Shown: one piece after another, positions 8,217 to 16,158 of the stretch
Numbering within the stretch: the first letter of the stretch is position 1
How the letters are laid out: the number at the start of each line of letters is the position of its first letter
Assembly (NCBI GenBank): GCA_964390445.1
Contig: CAYMJJ010000001.1
Location: 1 to 64,000 of the forward strand
DNA: 64,000 bases
From: Anderseniella sp964390445
GTDB taxonomy: Bacteria > Pseudomonadota > Alphaproteobacteria > Rhizobiales > Aestuariivirgaceae
Direction: 5' to 3'
Notes under the pieces: generated by a model
The model's database searches: none
Told to the model about the DNA's origin: nothing
Seen by the model: only the letters and a program-made list of their open reading frames with translations
Translations under genes and position numbers: made by a program

Positions 8217-9626
8217 ATGGCGGCACCACGCACCCTGTATGACAAGATCTGGGACGACCACCTGGTCCACGAGGCAGACGACGGCACCTGCCTGCTCTAT
8301 ATCGATCGCCATCTCGTGCACGAGGTCACCAGCCCGCAGGCTTTCGAAGGCTTGCGCATGACCGGCCGCAAGGTGCACGCGCCCGAAAAGACCCTCGCGG
8401 TGGTCGATCACAATGTGCCGACCACCGACCGCACCAAGGGTATCGCCGAAGACGAAAGCCGCATCCAGGTGGAGACGCTGGCCCAGAACGCCGCCGAGTT
8501 CGGCATCGAGTACTTCTCCGAGACCGACAAGCGCCAGGGCATCGTGCACATCATCGGCCCTGAGCAGGGTTTCACCCTGCCCGGTACCACCATCGTGTGC
8601 GGCGACAGCCACACCTCGACGCACGGCGCATTTGGCGCGCTGGCCCACGGCATCGGCACGTCCGAAGTCGAGCACGTCCTGGCCACACAGACGCTGATCC
8701 AGAAAAAAGCCAGGAACATGAAGGTCCAGGTGGACGGCAAGCTTGCCAGGGGCGCCACCGCCAAGGACATCATCCTCGCCGTCATCGGCGAGATCGGCAC
8801 CGCAGGCGGCACCGGCCACGTCATCGAGTTTGTCGGCGAAGCCTTCCGCGACCTGTCGATGGAAGGCCGCATGACGGTCTGCAACATGACCATCGAGGGC
8901 GGTGCCCGCGCCGGCATGATCGCCCCCGACCAGAAGGCCTACGACTACTTGAAAGGCCGCCCCATGGCACCGGCGGGTGCCAACTGGGATGCCGCCATGA
9001 AGTACTGGGAAACGCTGTTCACCGATGAAGGCGCCCATTTCGACAAGATCATCACACTGGATGCAGCGTCACTGCCGCCGATCGTGTCTTGGGGCACTTC
9101 GCCCGAAGACGTCATTTCCGTTTCCGGTGCCGTGCCTGACCCGGCCAGCATTGCTGACGAGAACAAGCGCGCCTCCAAGATGCGCGCCCTTGAGTACATG
9201 GGCCTGACGCCTGGTACGAAAGTCACCGATATCGGTCTCGATGTGGTCTGGATCGGCTCGTGCACCAACGGCCGCATCGAGGACCTGCGCGAGGTTGCGC
9301 GCATCGTGGAAGGCAAGAAGATTTCCGACCGGCTCGACTACGCGATGATCGTACCCGGCTCAGGCATCGTCAAGGCGCAGGCAGAAGCCGAAGGCCTTGA
9401 CGCGATCTTTACCGCGGCCGGCTTTGAATGGCGAGAGCCCGGTTGTTCGATGTGTCTCGGCATGAACCCCGACCAGCTCAAGCCCGGCCAGCGCTGTGCA
9501 TCCACCTCGAACCGTAACTTCGAGGGCAGGCAGGGCTTCAAGGGCCGTACCCACCTGGTTTCGCCTGCCATGGCAGCGGCTGCGGCCATCGCAGGCCACT
9601 TCGTCGATGTCAGGACCCTGGGCTGA
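8217..9626 (+). CDS. leuC: 3-isopropylmalate dehydratase, large subunit
   Basis: Encodes 469 residues, normal for the long LeuC form. Aconitase-fold protein that isomerises 2-isopropylmalate to 3-isopropylmalate with LeuD. The 4Fe-4S ligands are C349 (GSCTNGRIEDLRE), C410 and C413 (PGCSMCLGMNPDQ); the substrate loop GDSHTSTHGAFGALAHGIG is intact. Opening MAAPRTLYDKIWDDHLV is canonical and GAGG precedes the start. leuD (11570) and leuB (14737) follow on the same strand with unrelated genes between. Confidence 0.97.
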   Translation: MAAPRTLYDKIWDDHLVHEADDGTCLLYIDRHLVHEVTSPQAFEGLRMTGRKVHAPEKTLAVVDHNVPTTDRTKGIAEDESRIQVETLAQNAAEFGIEYFSETDKRQGIVHIIGPEQGFTLPGTTIVCGDSHTSTHGAFGALAHGIGTSEVEHVLATQTLIQKKARNMKVQVDGKLARGATAKDIILAVIGEIGTAGGTGHVIEFVGEAFRDLSMEGRMTVCNMTIEGGARAGMIAPDQKAYDYLKGRPMAPAGANWDAAMKYWETLFTDEGAHFDKIITLDAASLPPIVSWGTSPEDVISVSGAVPDPASIADENKRASKMRALEYMGLTPGTKVTDIGLDVVWIGSCTNGRIEDLREVARIVEGKKISDRLDYAMIVPGSGIVKAQAEAEGLDAIFTAAGFEWREPGCSMCLGMNPDQLKPGQRCASTSNRNFEGRQGFKGRTHLVSPAMAAAAAIAGHFVDVRTLG

Positions 9627-9685
9627 GGCCACCAGCCCTGTGCCTGCCGGCTCATTGACGCCAGATATTGACGCAATGTCGGGTT

Positions 9686-9707
9686 TTGCACTTGCAGCGC
9701 AGTGCAA
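9686..9707 (+). terminator. hairpin downstream of leuC
   Basis: TTGCACT (9686-9692) and AGTGCAA (9701-9707) are perfect arms around an eight-base loop, followed by TTTATGG. It lies 60 bases after the leuC stop and is a plausible, if short, intrinsic terminator. Confidence 0.35.
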
Positions 9708-9765
9708 TTTATGGTGTAGCAACCGTTAACCGGGCTGAAACAACAGCCCTGTATACAACCGTGAG

Positions 9766-9785
9766 CATCCCCCATGCAGGGGATG
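9766..9785 (+). repeat. hairpin upstream of the 38-aa ORF
   Basis: CATCCCC (9766-9772) pairs with GGGGATG (9779-9785) around CATGCA. It lies 31 bases before the small membrane ORF at 9817 and would sit in its 5' leader. Confidence 0.3.
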
Positions 9786-9816
9786 GTCAGTAAGCAGAGT
9801 TCGCAGGGGGATTACC

Positions 9817-9933
9817 ATGACAACCGCAACCGCTGACACGCGTTTCCTTCGCCGCGTGCTGGTGTTCCTGATTGCCGCCACGCTGGCCTCCGGTGCCATC
9901 ATGGCCTACGCAGCCACCGGCCTTATCCACTAG
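9817..9933 (+). CDS. 38-aa single-pass membrane peptide
   Basis: A short ORF beginning MTTATADTRFLRRVL and continuing with a hydrophobic helix (about residues 13-34) to GLIH and a TAG stop. AGGGGG lies about seven bases before the ATG, a strong ribosome site that supports real translation. It carries a basic N-terminal edge (RFLRR), so the N-terminus should stay in the cytoplasm. No family recognised; it resembles the many small membrane peptides that modulate larger membrane proteins, but no partner is evident between leuC and the metallopeptidase gene. Confidence 0.5.
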   Translation: MTTATADTRFLRRVLVFLIAATLASGAIMAYAATGLIH

Positions 9934-10023
9934 AAGGCCTGCCTGTCCTGAAGCCGTACCGGCATTGCAAACACCTGATTTCAGGACTGGTGTTCAGGCC
10001 CATAGGCTGGCAAAATCCCGCCC

Positions 10024-10449
10024 ATGAGTCCCAACTTCAACAGTGACAGCCGCTGGGCGCACATGTGTGCGCCGACGGCTGGCGATCTATCATTGCTGGC
10101 CCGCAAGGTGTGGGACGCAGTGCCCGTTGCGCTGCGCGACCTGACCGGCGAGATTGCCATCGTCGTGGAAGAGTTTCCCGATGAGGAAACCCTTGACGAG
10201 ACCGGTGCCGAGACGCCGTTTGACATCATGGGCCTGCTGCGCCGTGCCGAGGACGACCAGCCCGTACTGGTGATGTACCGACGCGCGGTACTCGACTACT
10301 GGGTCGAAACCGGCGATGAACTGTCAGCCGTCCTGACCCATGTCATGGTGCACGAGACTGCGCATCAGCTTGAACTGTCCGACGAGATGGTGGCCCAGCT
10401 GGAAGCCGAGATCGAGGCTGCCACGCCGCTGCCGCGTACCGTGCAGTGA
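10024..10449 (+). CDS. minimal zincin-like metallopeptidase (DUF1025/PF06262 type)
   Basis: Encodes 141 residues, the usual size of this minimal zincin family. The zinc site is H110-E-T-A-H114 (VMVHETAHQLELSDE), with a following acidic residue at D120 as possible third ligand. The GLLRRAEDDQPVLVMYRRAVLDYW segment matches the family's conserved LGLyrG region in position. Predicted cytosolic; its substrate is unknown. Followed 12 bp later by the small membrane protein gene at 10462, so they are probably co-transcribed. Confidence 0.8.
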   Translation: MSPNFNSDSRWAHMCAPTAGDLSLLARKVWDAVPVALRDLTGEIAIVVEEFPDEETLDETGAETPFDIMGLLRRAEDDQPVLVMYRRAVLDYWVETGDELSAVLTHVMVHETAHQLELSDEMVAQLEAEIEAATPLPRTVQ

Positions 10450-10461
10450 TTGTGACCTGGC

Positions 10462-10695
10462 ATGGCTAAGCGCAAGTCCACCGGCAGGTCACGCGACGAC
10501 GAAACCGTGGCGCGCGCGCAAGCCGACCTCAAGCGGTTGGGCGAGCAGTCCGAAAAGCTGCTCGGCGCGGGCCAGTCCTCCGAGGAGGACGATGCAAATG
10601 ATCCCGTGGTGATCTGGGGCAAGCGCATTGGCCGCTTTGCCACGGCGTTGCTGGCGCTCTATCTCGTCTACTGGTTCATCAGTCAATACGGATAG
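10462..10695 (+). CDS. small C-terminally anchored membrane protein
   Basis: Encodes 77 residues: a charged, probably helical N-terminal half (RSRDDETVARAQADLKRLGE) and one C-terminal hydrophobic helix (about 57-74, FATALLALYLVYWFISQYG). It would be tail-anchored with the charged part in the cytoplasm. No family recognised. It sits 12 bp after the metallopeptidase gene and 11 bp before the SDR gene, so all three are likely one transcript. Confidence 0.6.
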   Translation: MAKRKSTGRSRDDETVARAQADLKRLGEQSEKLLGAGQSSEEDDANDPVVIWGKRIGRFATALLALYLVYWFISQYG

Positions 10696-10706
10696 GCCTT
10701 ATTCTC

Positions 10707-11489
10707 ATGAACTCCACACCTGCAAAGGTCTGCCTGGTCACCGGCGGCGCTCGCGGCATTGGCCTGGAGACGGTCCGCACCTTCCTCGACTATGGCTGGC
10801 GGGTCGCCACACTCGACAACAACCGCGAGACGCTGGCTCAAGCCCGCGCAAGCCTGCCGGCCGAGGTTCTGTGCATCGACGCAGACGTATCCGTGCCGGA
10901 CGACGTGCAGCGCGCCGTCGACCATACCGCCGAACACTTCGGCCGCCTCGACGCACTGGTCAACAACGCCGGCATCGCCGACTTCGGCCCCATCGCCCAG
11001 ACCTCCTACGACATCTGGCAAGCCATCATGGCCACCAACCTGACCGGCACCTACCTGATGGTGCAGGCGGCAAGCCCGGTCATGCTGCGCACGGGCGGCG
11101 GTGCCATCGTCAACATCGCCTCGATTTCCGGCCATCGCGCATCGACGTTGCGCACCGCCTACGGCACCTCCAAGGCTGGCGTGATCCACCTGACCAAGCA
11201 ACAGGCCGCCGAGCTTGGCAACCAGGGCATCCGCGTGAACTGTGTTTGCCCCGGCCCGGTCAACACGGCCATGGCAATGAAGGTGCATGATGATGCGATC
11301 CGCCAGAGCTACCACGACTCGATCCCGCTCAACCGCTATGGCACCGAGCGCGAGATCGCCGAGGCGATCCATTTCCTGATTTCCGCCAAGGCCAGCTACA
11401 TCAACGGCCAGGTGCTTTCGGTGGATGGTGGCTTTGAATCCACCGGCATCGGCCTGCCCGACCTGCGGGCAAGGCAGGGCAACGCATGA
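10707..11489 (+). CDS. short-chain dehydrogenase/reductase (SDR)
   Basis: Encodes 260 residues of a classical SDR. The nucleotide-binding motif is GGARGIGLE (about 12-20), followed by NNAG (about 90), the catalytic Ser in SISGHR, and YGTSK carrying Tyr and Lys. The closing YINGQVLSVDGGFESTG is typical. The cofactor preference is not certain: D37 after the second strand (ATLDNNRE) favours NAD(H). Substrate unknown. Located between leuC and leuD, but no evidence for a role in leucine synthesis. Confidence 0.88.
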   Translation: MNSTPAKVCLVTGGARGIGLETVRTFLDYGWRVATLDNNRETLAQARASLPAEVLCIDADVSVPDDVQRAVDHTAEHFGRLDALVNNAGIADFGPIAQTSYDIWQAIMATNLTGTYLMVQAASPVMLRTGGGAIVNIASISGHRASTLRTAYGTSKAGVIHLTKQQAAELGNQGIRVNCVCPGPVNTAMAMKVHDDAIRQSYHDSIPLNRYGTEREIAEAIHFLISAKASYINGQVLSVDGGFESTGIGLPDLRARQGNA

Positions 11490-11569
11490 ATCACCTCGCA
11501 CCTTGACGCTGCCGCATTGACGCGGCACACATCACCCGGACGATTCTTGAGGTTTAAGGAACCTGATTG

Positions 11570-12175
11570 ATGGACAAGTTCACCACGCTTACCGGTGTCG
11601 CAGCGCCCCTGCCGATCACCAATATCGACACCGACATGATCATCCCGAAGCAGTTCCTCAAGACCATCAAGCGCACCGGGCTGGGCAAGTCGCTGTTCTT
11701 CGAGATGCGCTACGACGATGCCGGCAAGCCGAACCCGGAATTCGTACTCAACCAGCCCGCCTGGTCGGGCGCGCAGATCCTGGTTGCGGGCGACAACTTC
11801 GGTTGCGGCTCCTCGCGCGAGCACGCTCCATGGGCGCTGCTCGATTTCGGCATCCGCTGCGTCATCGCCACGTCATTCGCCGACATCTTCTACAACAACT
11901 GCTTCAAGAACGGCATCCTGCCCATCATGCTGTCGCAGGAAGACGTCGACAAACTGATGGACGACGCCCGCCGTGGTGCCAATGCCACCGTCACCGTGGA
12001 CCTGGAAGCCCAGCAGATCAAGGGGCCGGATGGCGGCGTCATCTCCTTCGACATCGACCCGTTCCGCAAGCACTGCCTGCTCAACGGCCTTGATGACATC
12101 GGCCTGACGCTTGAGAAGAAGGCCTCCATCGAGGCCTACGAAGCCCGGATGGAAACTGCTCGTCCCTGGGCCTGA
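11570..12175 (+). CDS. leuD: 3-isopropylmalate dehydratase, small subunit
   Basis: Encodes 201 residues. The swivelling domain partner of LeuC. MDKFTTLTGVAAPLPITNIDTDMIIPKQF is the canonical opening (read in two parts), and GDNFGCGSSREHAPWAL carries the substrate-binding Arg. The ATG at 11570 is chosen over the TTG three bases upstream; AGGA lies nine bases before it. It is separated from leuC by about 1.9 kb of unrelated genes, as in other alphaproteobacteria. Confidence 0.96.
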   Translation: MDKFTTLTGVAAPLPITNIDTDMIIPKQFLKTIKRTGLGKSLFFEMRYDDAGKPNPEFVLNQPAWSGAQILVAGDNFGCGSSREHAPWALLDFGIRCVIATSFADIFYNNCFKNGILPIMLSQEDVDKLMDDARRGANATVTVDLEAQQIKGPDGGVISFDIDPFRKHCLLNGLDDIGLTLEKKASIEAYEARMETARPWA

Positions 12176-12200
12176 TCACGACAAACGGAGACCGGACCTG

Positions 12201-13376
12201 ATGCGCCTTGCTGCTGCCGCCCTGACGTTCACCGTGCTGGCGGCTACGCCTGCACAGTCGCAAGTCTCGCCCGCCTGCATTGCCGGCCTCAAGACCAAGG
12301 TCATCGCTGCAGGCATTCCTGCGTCTCTGGCATCGAAGGCACTGGATGGCGCGAAATACAACGAGAAGGTGGTGCGGTTCTCCCGCACCCAGCCCGAGTT
12401 CCGCACCCCGATCTGGGACTACATGGCCTTCCTGGTGGACGAGCCCCGCATTGCCGACGGCAAGGCCAACATGCAGAAGTGGGCCAAGACGTTGGCTGCC
12501 GTCGAACAGAAATACGGCACCGACCGCTATATCATTGCGGCCCTTTGGGGCATCGAAAGCGATTACGGACAGATTCGTGGCGAGTTCTTCCTGCCGCACG
12601 CCATGGTCAACCTGGTTTGCGCCAACCGCAAGAAGGATCTGTTCACCCGTCAGCTCATCGCCGGGCTGAAGCTGGTGCAGGCGGGCGACATCAAGCTGGA
12701 CGACCTGTATTCGTCCTGGGCGTCGGCGTTCGGCCAGACCCAGTTCATTCCCGAAACCTATCGCCGCCTTGCCGTCGACTTCGATGGCGACGGCCGCCGC
12801 GACCTTGTCAACTCGGTGCCCGACGCCCTGGCGTCTACCGCCAACTTCCTGGTCAAGGCCGGTTGGCGCTCCAATGAGCCGTGGGGTTTCGAGGTCAGGC
12901 TGCCGCGCGGCTACAACGGTCCGTCGGGCCGCAAGAAACGCGCCAACGTGCAGGACTGGGCGCGTCGCGGCATTACCAATGTCGATGGCTCGCTATTGAA
13001 ATCGAATTTCTCCGCCGGCCTGCTGCTGCCGGCCGGCGTCAACGGACCGGCCTTCCTGGTCGGGCGGAACTTCGATGCGCTGTACTCGTACAACGCAGCT
13101 GAATCCTACGCGCTGGCCATCAGCCACCTGTCCGACCGGTTGAAGGGTCGCGGTGAACTGTCCGCGCGCTGGCCTACCAATGACCCTGGCCTAAGCCGTG
13201 CCCAGCGGCTTGAATTGCAGAAGCTGCTGCTCAAGGCCGGCTATGACATCGGCGAGGCCGACGGCAAGATCGGACCGGTCACCACCCGCGCCATCAAGCA
13301 GGTGCAGGAAAAGAACGGCATGAAGCCCAACGGCAGGCCTTCCATGGCTGTCTACAAGGCGCTGGGCGGCCAGTGA
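12201..13376 (+). CDS. lytic murein transglycosylase (MltB/SLT_2 type) with peptidoglycan-binding domain
   Basis: Encodes 391 residues. A signal peptide (MRLAAAALTFTVLAATPAQSQ, cut after about residue 20) leads to an SLT_2/MltB catalytic domain with the catalytic Glu at E119 (WGIESDYGQIRG) and the FGQTQFIPETY segment. A C-terminal PG_binding_1 domain (about 325-388, SRAQRLELQKLLLKAGYDIG...DGKIGPVTTRAIKQ) follows. It cleaves the MurNAc-GlcNAc bond of peptidoglycan in the periplasm with 1,6-anhydro product. No lipobox is visible, so it is probably soluble. Its stop overlaps the GTG start of the amidotransferase gene. Confidence 0.92.
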   Translation: MRLAAAALTFTVLAATPAQSQVSPACIAGLKTKVIAAGIPASLASKALDGAKYNEKVVRFSRTQPEFRTPIWDYMAFLVDEPRIADGKANMQKWAKTLAAVEQKYGTDRYIIAALWGIESDYGQIRGEFFLPHAMVNLVCANRKKDLFTRQLIAGLKLVQAGDIKLDDLYSSWASAFGQTQFIPETYRRLAVDFDGDGRRDLVNSVPDALASTANFLVKAGWRSNEPWGFEVRLPRGYNGPSGRKKRANVQDWARRGITNVDGSLLKSNFSAGLLLPAGVNGPAFLVGRNFDALYSYNAAESYALAISHLSDRLKGRGELSARWPTNDPGLSRAQRLELQKLLLKAGYDIGEADGKIGPVTTRAIKQVQEKNGMKPNGRPSMAVYKALGGQ

Positions 13377-14116
13377 CTTCCCTGCCTTTTCTCATCCTTC
13401 AGTTGCGGCCTGAAACCCCGGCCGCTGACAACGAGTACGAGGCCATGCTCGCCAAGGGCGGCCTTGCTGAGCGCGACACGATCCGCATCCGGATGGAGCG
13501 CGACACCCTGCCCTCCAGTCTCGCACTTGACCAGTTGTCCGGTATCATCGTCGGCGGTGGTCCGGGTTGTGTCAGCGATGCACCTGAAAGCAAGTCACCC
13601 GCAGAACAGAAAATAGAAGAAACCGTGCTGTCGCTCATGCCCGCCATAACTGCTCGCGACCTGCCCTTCCTGGGCTGTTGCTACGGCATCGGCATCCTAG
13701 GCCATCACCTTGGTGCACCCGTCGGCAAGGACAGGTATGCCGAGCCGGTCGGGCCAACGACCTGCAACCTGACGCCCGACGGCCAGTCAGACCCGCTGCT
13801 GCAAGACCTGCCGCACAGCTTCGAGGCCTTCGTCGGTCACAAGGAAGCCGTCGAGGCGCTGCCGTCAGGGTGCGTCCACCTGGTGGCGTCGGACCCTTGT
13901 CCATTCCAGATGATCCGCCATGGCCGCAATGTCTATGCCACCCAGTTCCACCCGGAGCTTGATTCCGACGGGCTCGAAGTCCGCATCAACATCTACAAGG
14001 ATCGCGGCTATTTCGCACCTGAAGAAGCCGGAACCCTGATCGCCCAGGGTCATGCGGCCAACGTCCACGCGCCCGCAACCATCCTGCGCCGGTTCGTCCG
14101 CCACTACCGCAGGTGA
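13373..14116 (+). CDS. class I glutamine amidotransferase-like protein
   Basis: Encodes 247 residues from a GTG that overlaps the stop of the transglycosylase gene by four bases. The class I GATase triad is present: nucleophile C103 (GCCYGIGIL), then His and Glu in TQFHPELD (about 190-192). The GIIVGGGPG oxyanion region precedes it. Stand-alone members of this family are annotated as GMP-synthase-like amidotransferases, and the true substrate is usually unknown. Translational coupling to the murein hydrolase is notable but may only reflect packing. Confidence 0.85.
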   Translation: MTSLPFLILQLRPETPAADNEYEAMLAKGGLAERDTIRIRMERDTLPSSLALDQLSGIIVGGGPGCVSDAPESKSPAEQKIEETVLSLMPAITARDLPFLGCCYGIGILGHHLGAPVGKDRYAEPVGPTTCNLTPDGQSDPLLQDLPHSFEAFVGHKEAVEALPSGCVHLVASDPCPFQMIRHGRNVYATQFHPELDSDGLEVRINIYKDRGYFAPEEAGTLIAQGHAANVHAPATILRRFVRHYRR

Positions 14117-14217
14117 AATTTTAAACGGCCAGAATTCCGGCGCAATTCATCCACCAATCCGCCGTGAATGCCGCGCAGCTTCAACTCGTTTAACGCGTGC
14201 TGGAAGGAGCGCATGAA

Positions 14218-14613
14218 TTGGAAAACGGATACCTCGGCGGCGGCATGCTGGCGGCAACTTTCCTGGTGATGGCATTTGCCTACAGGCAGTTTCGAATGCC
14301 CGGCATTGCCGCAATTCTCGACAATGAAATCGCTGCAACCATCACCGGGTGGTTGATGACGGCAGCCCTGGCCGCGTCATTGACCGTATTCGCCGGCAAT
14401 GTCTATATCACTGACCAGTACAGCACCATCGTCTCCAGTGCACTTGCAGCTGGTGCCCTGCTGGTGCTGATCCTGGTCATCGCGCGCACCCGCACCGAAC
14501 CAATGACAAGCAAGGCAGAGCCTTACAATCCGGCACCGTTCACACCCGAAACGCCGGCCGCCAACACCAACAAGCCGGCACCTGCCCGCCGCGCCCGGCG
14601 CAAGGCTGCCTGA
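14218..14613 (+). CDS. two-helix membrane protein, unknown
   Basis: Encodes 131 residues from a TTG preceded by GGAAGGAG eight bases upstream; a GTG at 14197 is also in frame but overlaps that ribosome site, so TTG is preferred. Two or three hydrophobic segments (about 8-25, 42-60, 72-90) are followed by a Pro/Ala/Lys-rich basic cytoplasmic tail (KPAPARRARRKAA). No family recognised. Confidence 0.6.
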   Translation: MENGYLGGGMLAATFLVMAFAYRQFRMPGIAAILDNEIAATITGWLMTAALAASLTVFAGNVYITDQYSTIVSSALAAGALLVLILVIARTRTEPMTSKAEPYNPAPFTPETPAANTNKPAPARRARRKAA

Positions 14614-14638
14614 ACCTGCCCGGCTGCATCGTACCCGC

Positions 14639-14660
14639 AGGGCGGCAACAGTGCCGCCCT
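14639..14660 (+). terminator. intrinsic terminator before leuB
   Basis: AGGGCGGCA (14639-14647) and TGCCGCCCT (14652-14660) form a perfect nine-base stem with loop ACAG, followed by a T-containing GGTCTTGCGTTTGTT. It would end the upstream transcript and leave leuB under its own promoter in 14661-14736. Confidence 0.55.
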
Positions 14661-14736
14661 GGTCTTGCGTTTGTTGAAATCTGCCATTAGGCAATCGCCT
14701 TCCATTTCATCACATGCGCAAGAAGGCTGAATCCTC

Positions 14737-15846
14737 ATGGCAACGTACAAGCTTTTCCTCCTCCCCGGCGACGGCATCGGTCCCGAAGTGATGGCCCAGG
14801 TGCGCCGCGTCATCCAGTGGTTCGAGGACAGGGGCGTCGCATCGTTCGAGCTGGACGAGGGTCTTGTCGGTGGTGCAGCGTACGATGCGCATGGCGAGTC
14901 GATTTCCGATGACGACATGAGCAAGGCCATGGCCGCAGACGCCATCATCTTTGGTGCCGTTGGCGGGCCACAGTGGGACGCCATCCCGTACGACAAGCGC
15001 CCCGAGGCCGGCCTGCTGCGGTTGCGCAAGGATCTGGCGCTGTATGCCAACCTGCGTCCTGCCATCGTCTATCCGGCACTGGCCGATGCCTCGTCGCTGA
15101 AGAAGGAACTTGTCGAGGGTCTTGACCTGCTGATCCTGCGCGAACTGACCGGCGGCGTGTACTTCGGCGAACCGAAGGAAATCACCGACCTCGGCAACGG
15201 CCAGCAGCGCGCCGTCGACACGCAGGTCTACGAGACCTACGAGATCGATCGCATTGCCCGCGTTGCCTTCGAACTGGCCCGCACCCGCGACAACCGCGTC
15301 TGCTCGATGGAGAAGCGCAACGTCATGAAGTCCGGCCTGTTGTGGAACCAGGTCGTCACCGCCACCCACAAGGACGGGTTCGAGGACGTCGAACTGTCCC
15401 ACATGCTGGCCGACGCCGGCGGCATGCAGCTGGTGCGCAACCCCAAGCAGTTCGACGTGATCGTCACAGACAACCTGTTCGGCGACATCCTGTCCGACGT
15501 TGCCGCCATGCTCACCGGTTCGCTTGGCATGCTGCCGTCCGCCTCGCTGGGGGCTGCCGACGAGAAGACCGGCGTGCGCAAGGCCATGTATGAACCCGTT
15601 CATGGCTCTGCCCCCGACATCGCCGGCAAGGGCCTCGCCAACCCCATCGCCATGATCGCCTCGTTCGCCATGTGCCTGCGCTATTCGTTCGGCATGGGCG
15701 AGTGGGCCGGCAAGGTCGAGGCAGCCATCGCCAGCGCGCTCGACAAGGGCTACCGCACCGGCGACATCATGCAACCCGGCATGAAGCAGGTTGGCACCAC
15801 CGAAATGGGCGATGCCATCCTGGCTGAACTGGACGCTTCTGCTTGA
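14737..15846 (+). CDS. leuB: 3-isopropylmalate dehydrogenase
   Basis: Encodes 369 residues, normal length. Oxidatively decarboxylates 3-isopropylmalate with NAD. LLPGDGIGPEVMAQV opens the protein; substrate arginines lie in LLRLRKDLALYANLRP; the metal-binding stretch is VTDNLFGDILSD, and the NAD pocket is EPVHGSAPDIAGKG. Completes the leuC-leuD-leuB set and is followed by asd 312 bp downstream. Confidence 0.97.
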   Translation: MATYKLFLLPGDGIGPEVMAQVRRVIQWFEDRGVASFELDEGLVGGAAYDAHGESISDDDMSKAMAADAIIFGAVGGPQWDAIPYDKRPEAGLLRLRKDLALYANLRPAIVYPALADASSLKKELVEGLDLLILRELTGGVYFGEPKEITDLGNGQQRAVDTQVYETYEIDRIARVAFELARTRDNRVCSMEKRNVMKSGLLWNQVVTATHKDGFEDVELSHMLADAGGMQLVRNPKQFDVIVTDNLFGDILSDVAAMLTGSLGMLPSASLGAADEKTGVRKAMYEPVHGSAPDIAGKGLANPIAMIASFAMCLRYSFGMGEWAGKVEAAIASALDKGYRTGDIMQPGMKQVGTTEMGDAILAELDASA

Positions 15847-15847
15847 G

Positions 15848-15871
15848 GTGAACGGTCAATTGACTGTTCAC
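15848..15871 (+). repeat. 24-bp near-perfect palindrome directly after leuB
   Basis: GTGAACGGTC (15848-15857), AATT, GACTGTTCAC (15862-15871): arms match except for one pair that would be a G-U wobble in RNA. It starts one base after the leuB stop and has no T tract. It could stabilise the leuB 3' end, act as a terminator hairpin, or be a protein-binding operator. The rest of 15872-16066 shows no convincing gene; short open frames there have no family features. Confidence 0.45.
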
Positions 15872-16066
15872 TGAAAGCTGGTACAAGCCAGAGCCGCAAC
15901 TCCTGAACCCGAGCGCGATCCATCGACCGATGCTGTTTGTGACCGACATTGCCACTTCAAGCGCCGCTGCCTTCACGGGCGGCGCGGCATCTGTGGTCAT
16001 GTCCAAACGCACCCCGATGAAAACGGTCAAGACGACCGCCTGATCGCGCTTGCTCCCGGCTCACGT

Positions 16067-16127
16067 CTCCCGCGGGAGGCGCGCTGAAGCGAACAGCCCG
16101 GAAAGCGCTGGCAATGCCAGGCGGGAG
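16067..16127 (+). ncRNA. candidate structured leader of asd
   Basis: In the 312-bp gap upstream of asd, CTCCCGC (16067-16073) pairs with GCGGGAG (16121-16127) and encloses two hairpins: CGCT/AGCG (16082-16091) and CTGGC-AAT-GCCAG (16108-16120), the second abutting the closing stem. CTCCCGCGGGAG (16067-16078) is a competing local hairpin, so two folds are possible. The core GCGCTGAAGCGAACAGCCC partly recalls the SAH riboswitch from memory, but I do not see its 3' pseudoknot. High GC makes chance folding likely. Confidence 0.3.
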
Positions 16128-16158
16128 CGGGTGTCAAACGAAAGAAGAGAGCCTCGCC

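Noticed and set aside
14710..15774. A 354-codon open frame antisense to leuB
   Set aside because: No family features, Gly/Ala/Val/His-rich composition typical of antisense frames, and leuB on the other strand is unambiguous.
15767..16030. 87-codon minus-strand frame in the leuB-asd gap
   Set aside because: No ribosome site, no family similarity, and it overlaps the palindrome and the leuB end.
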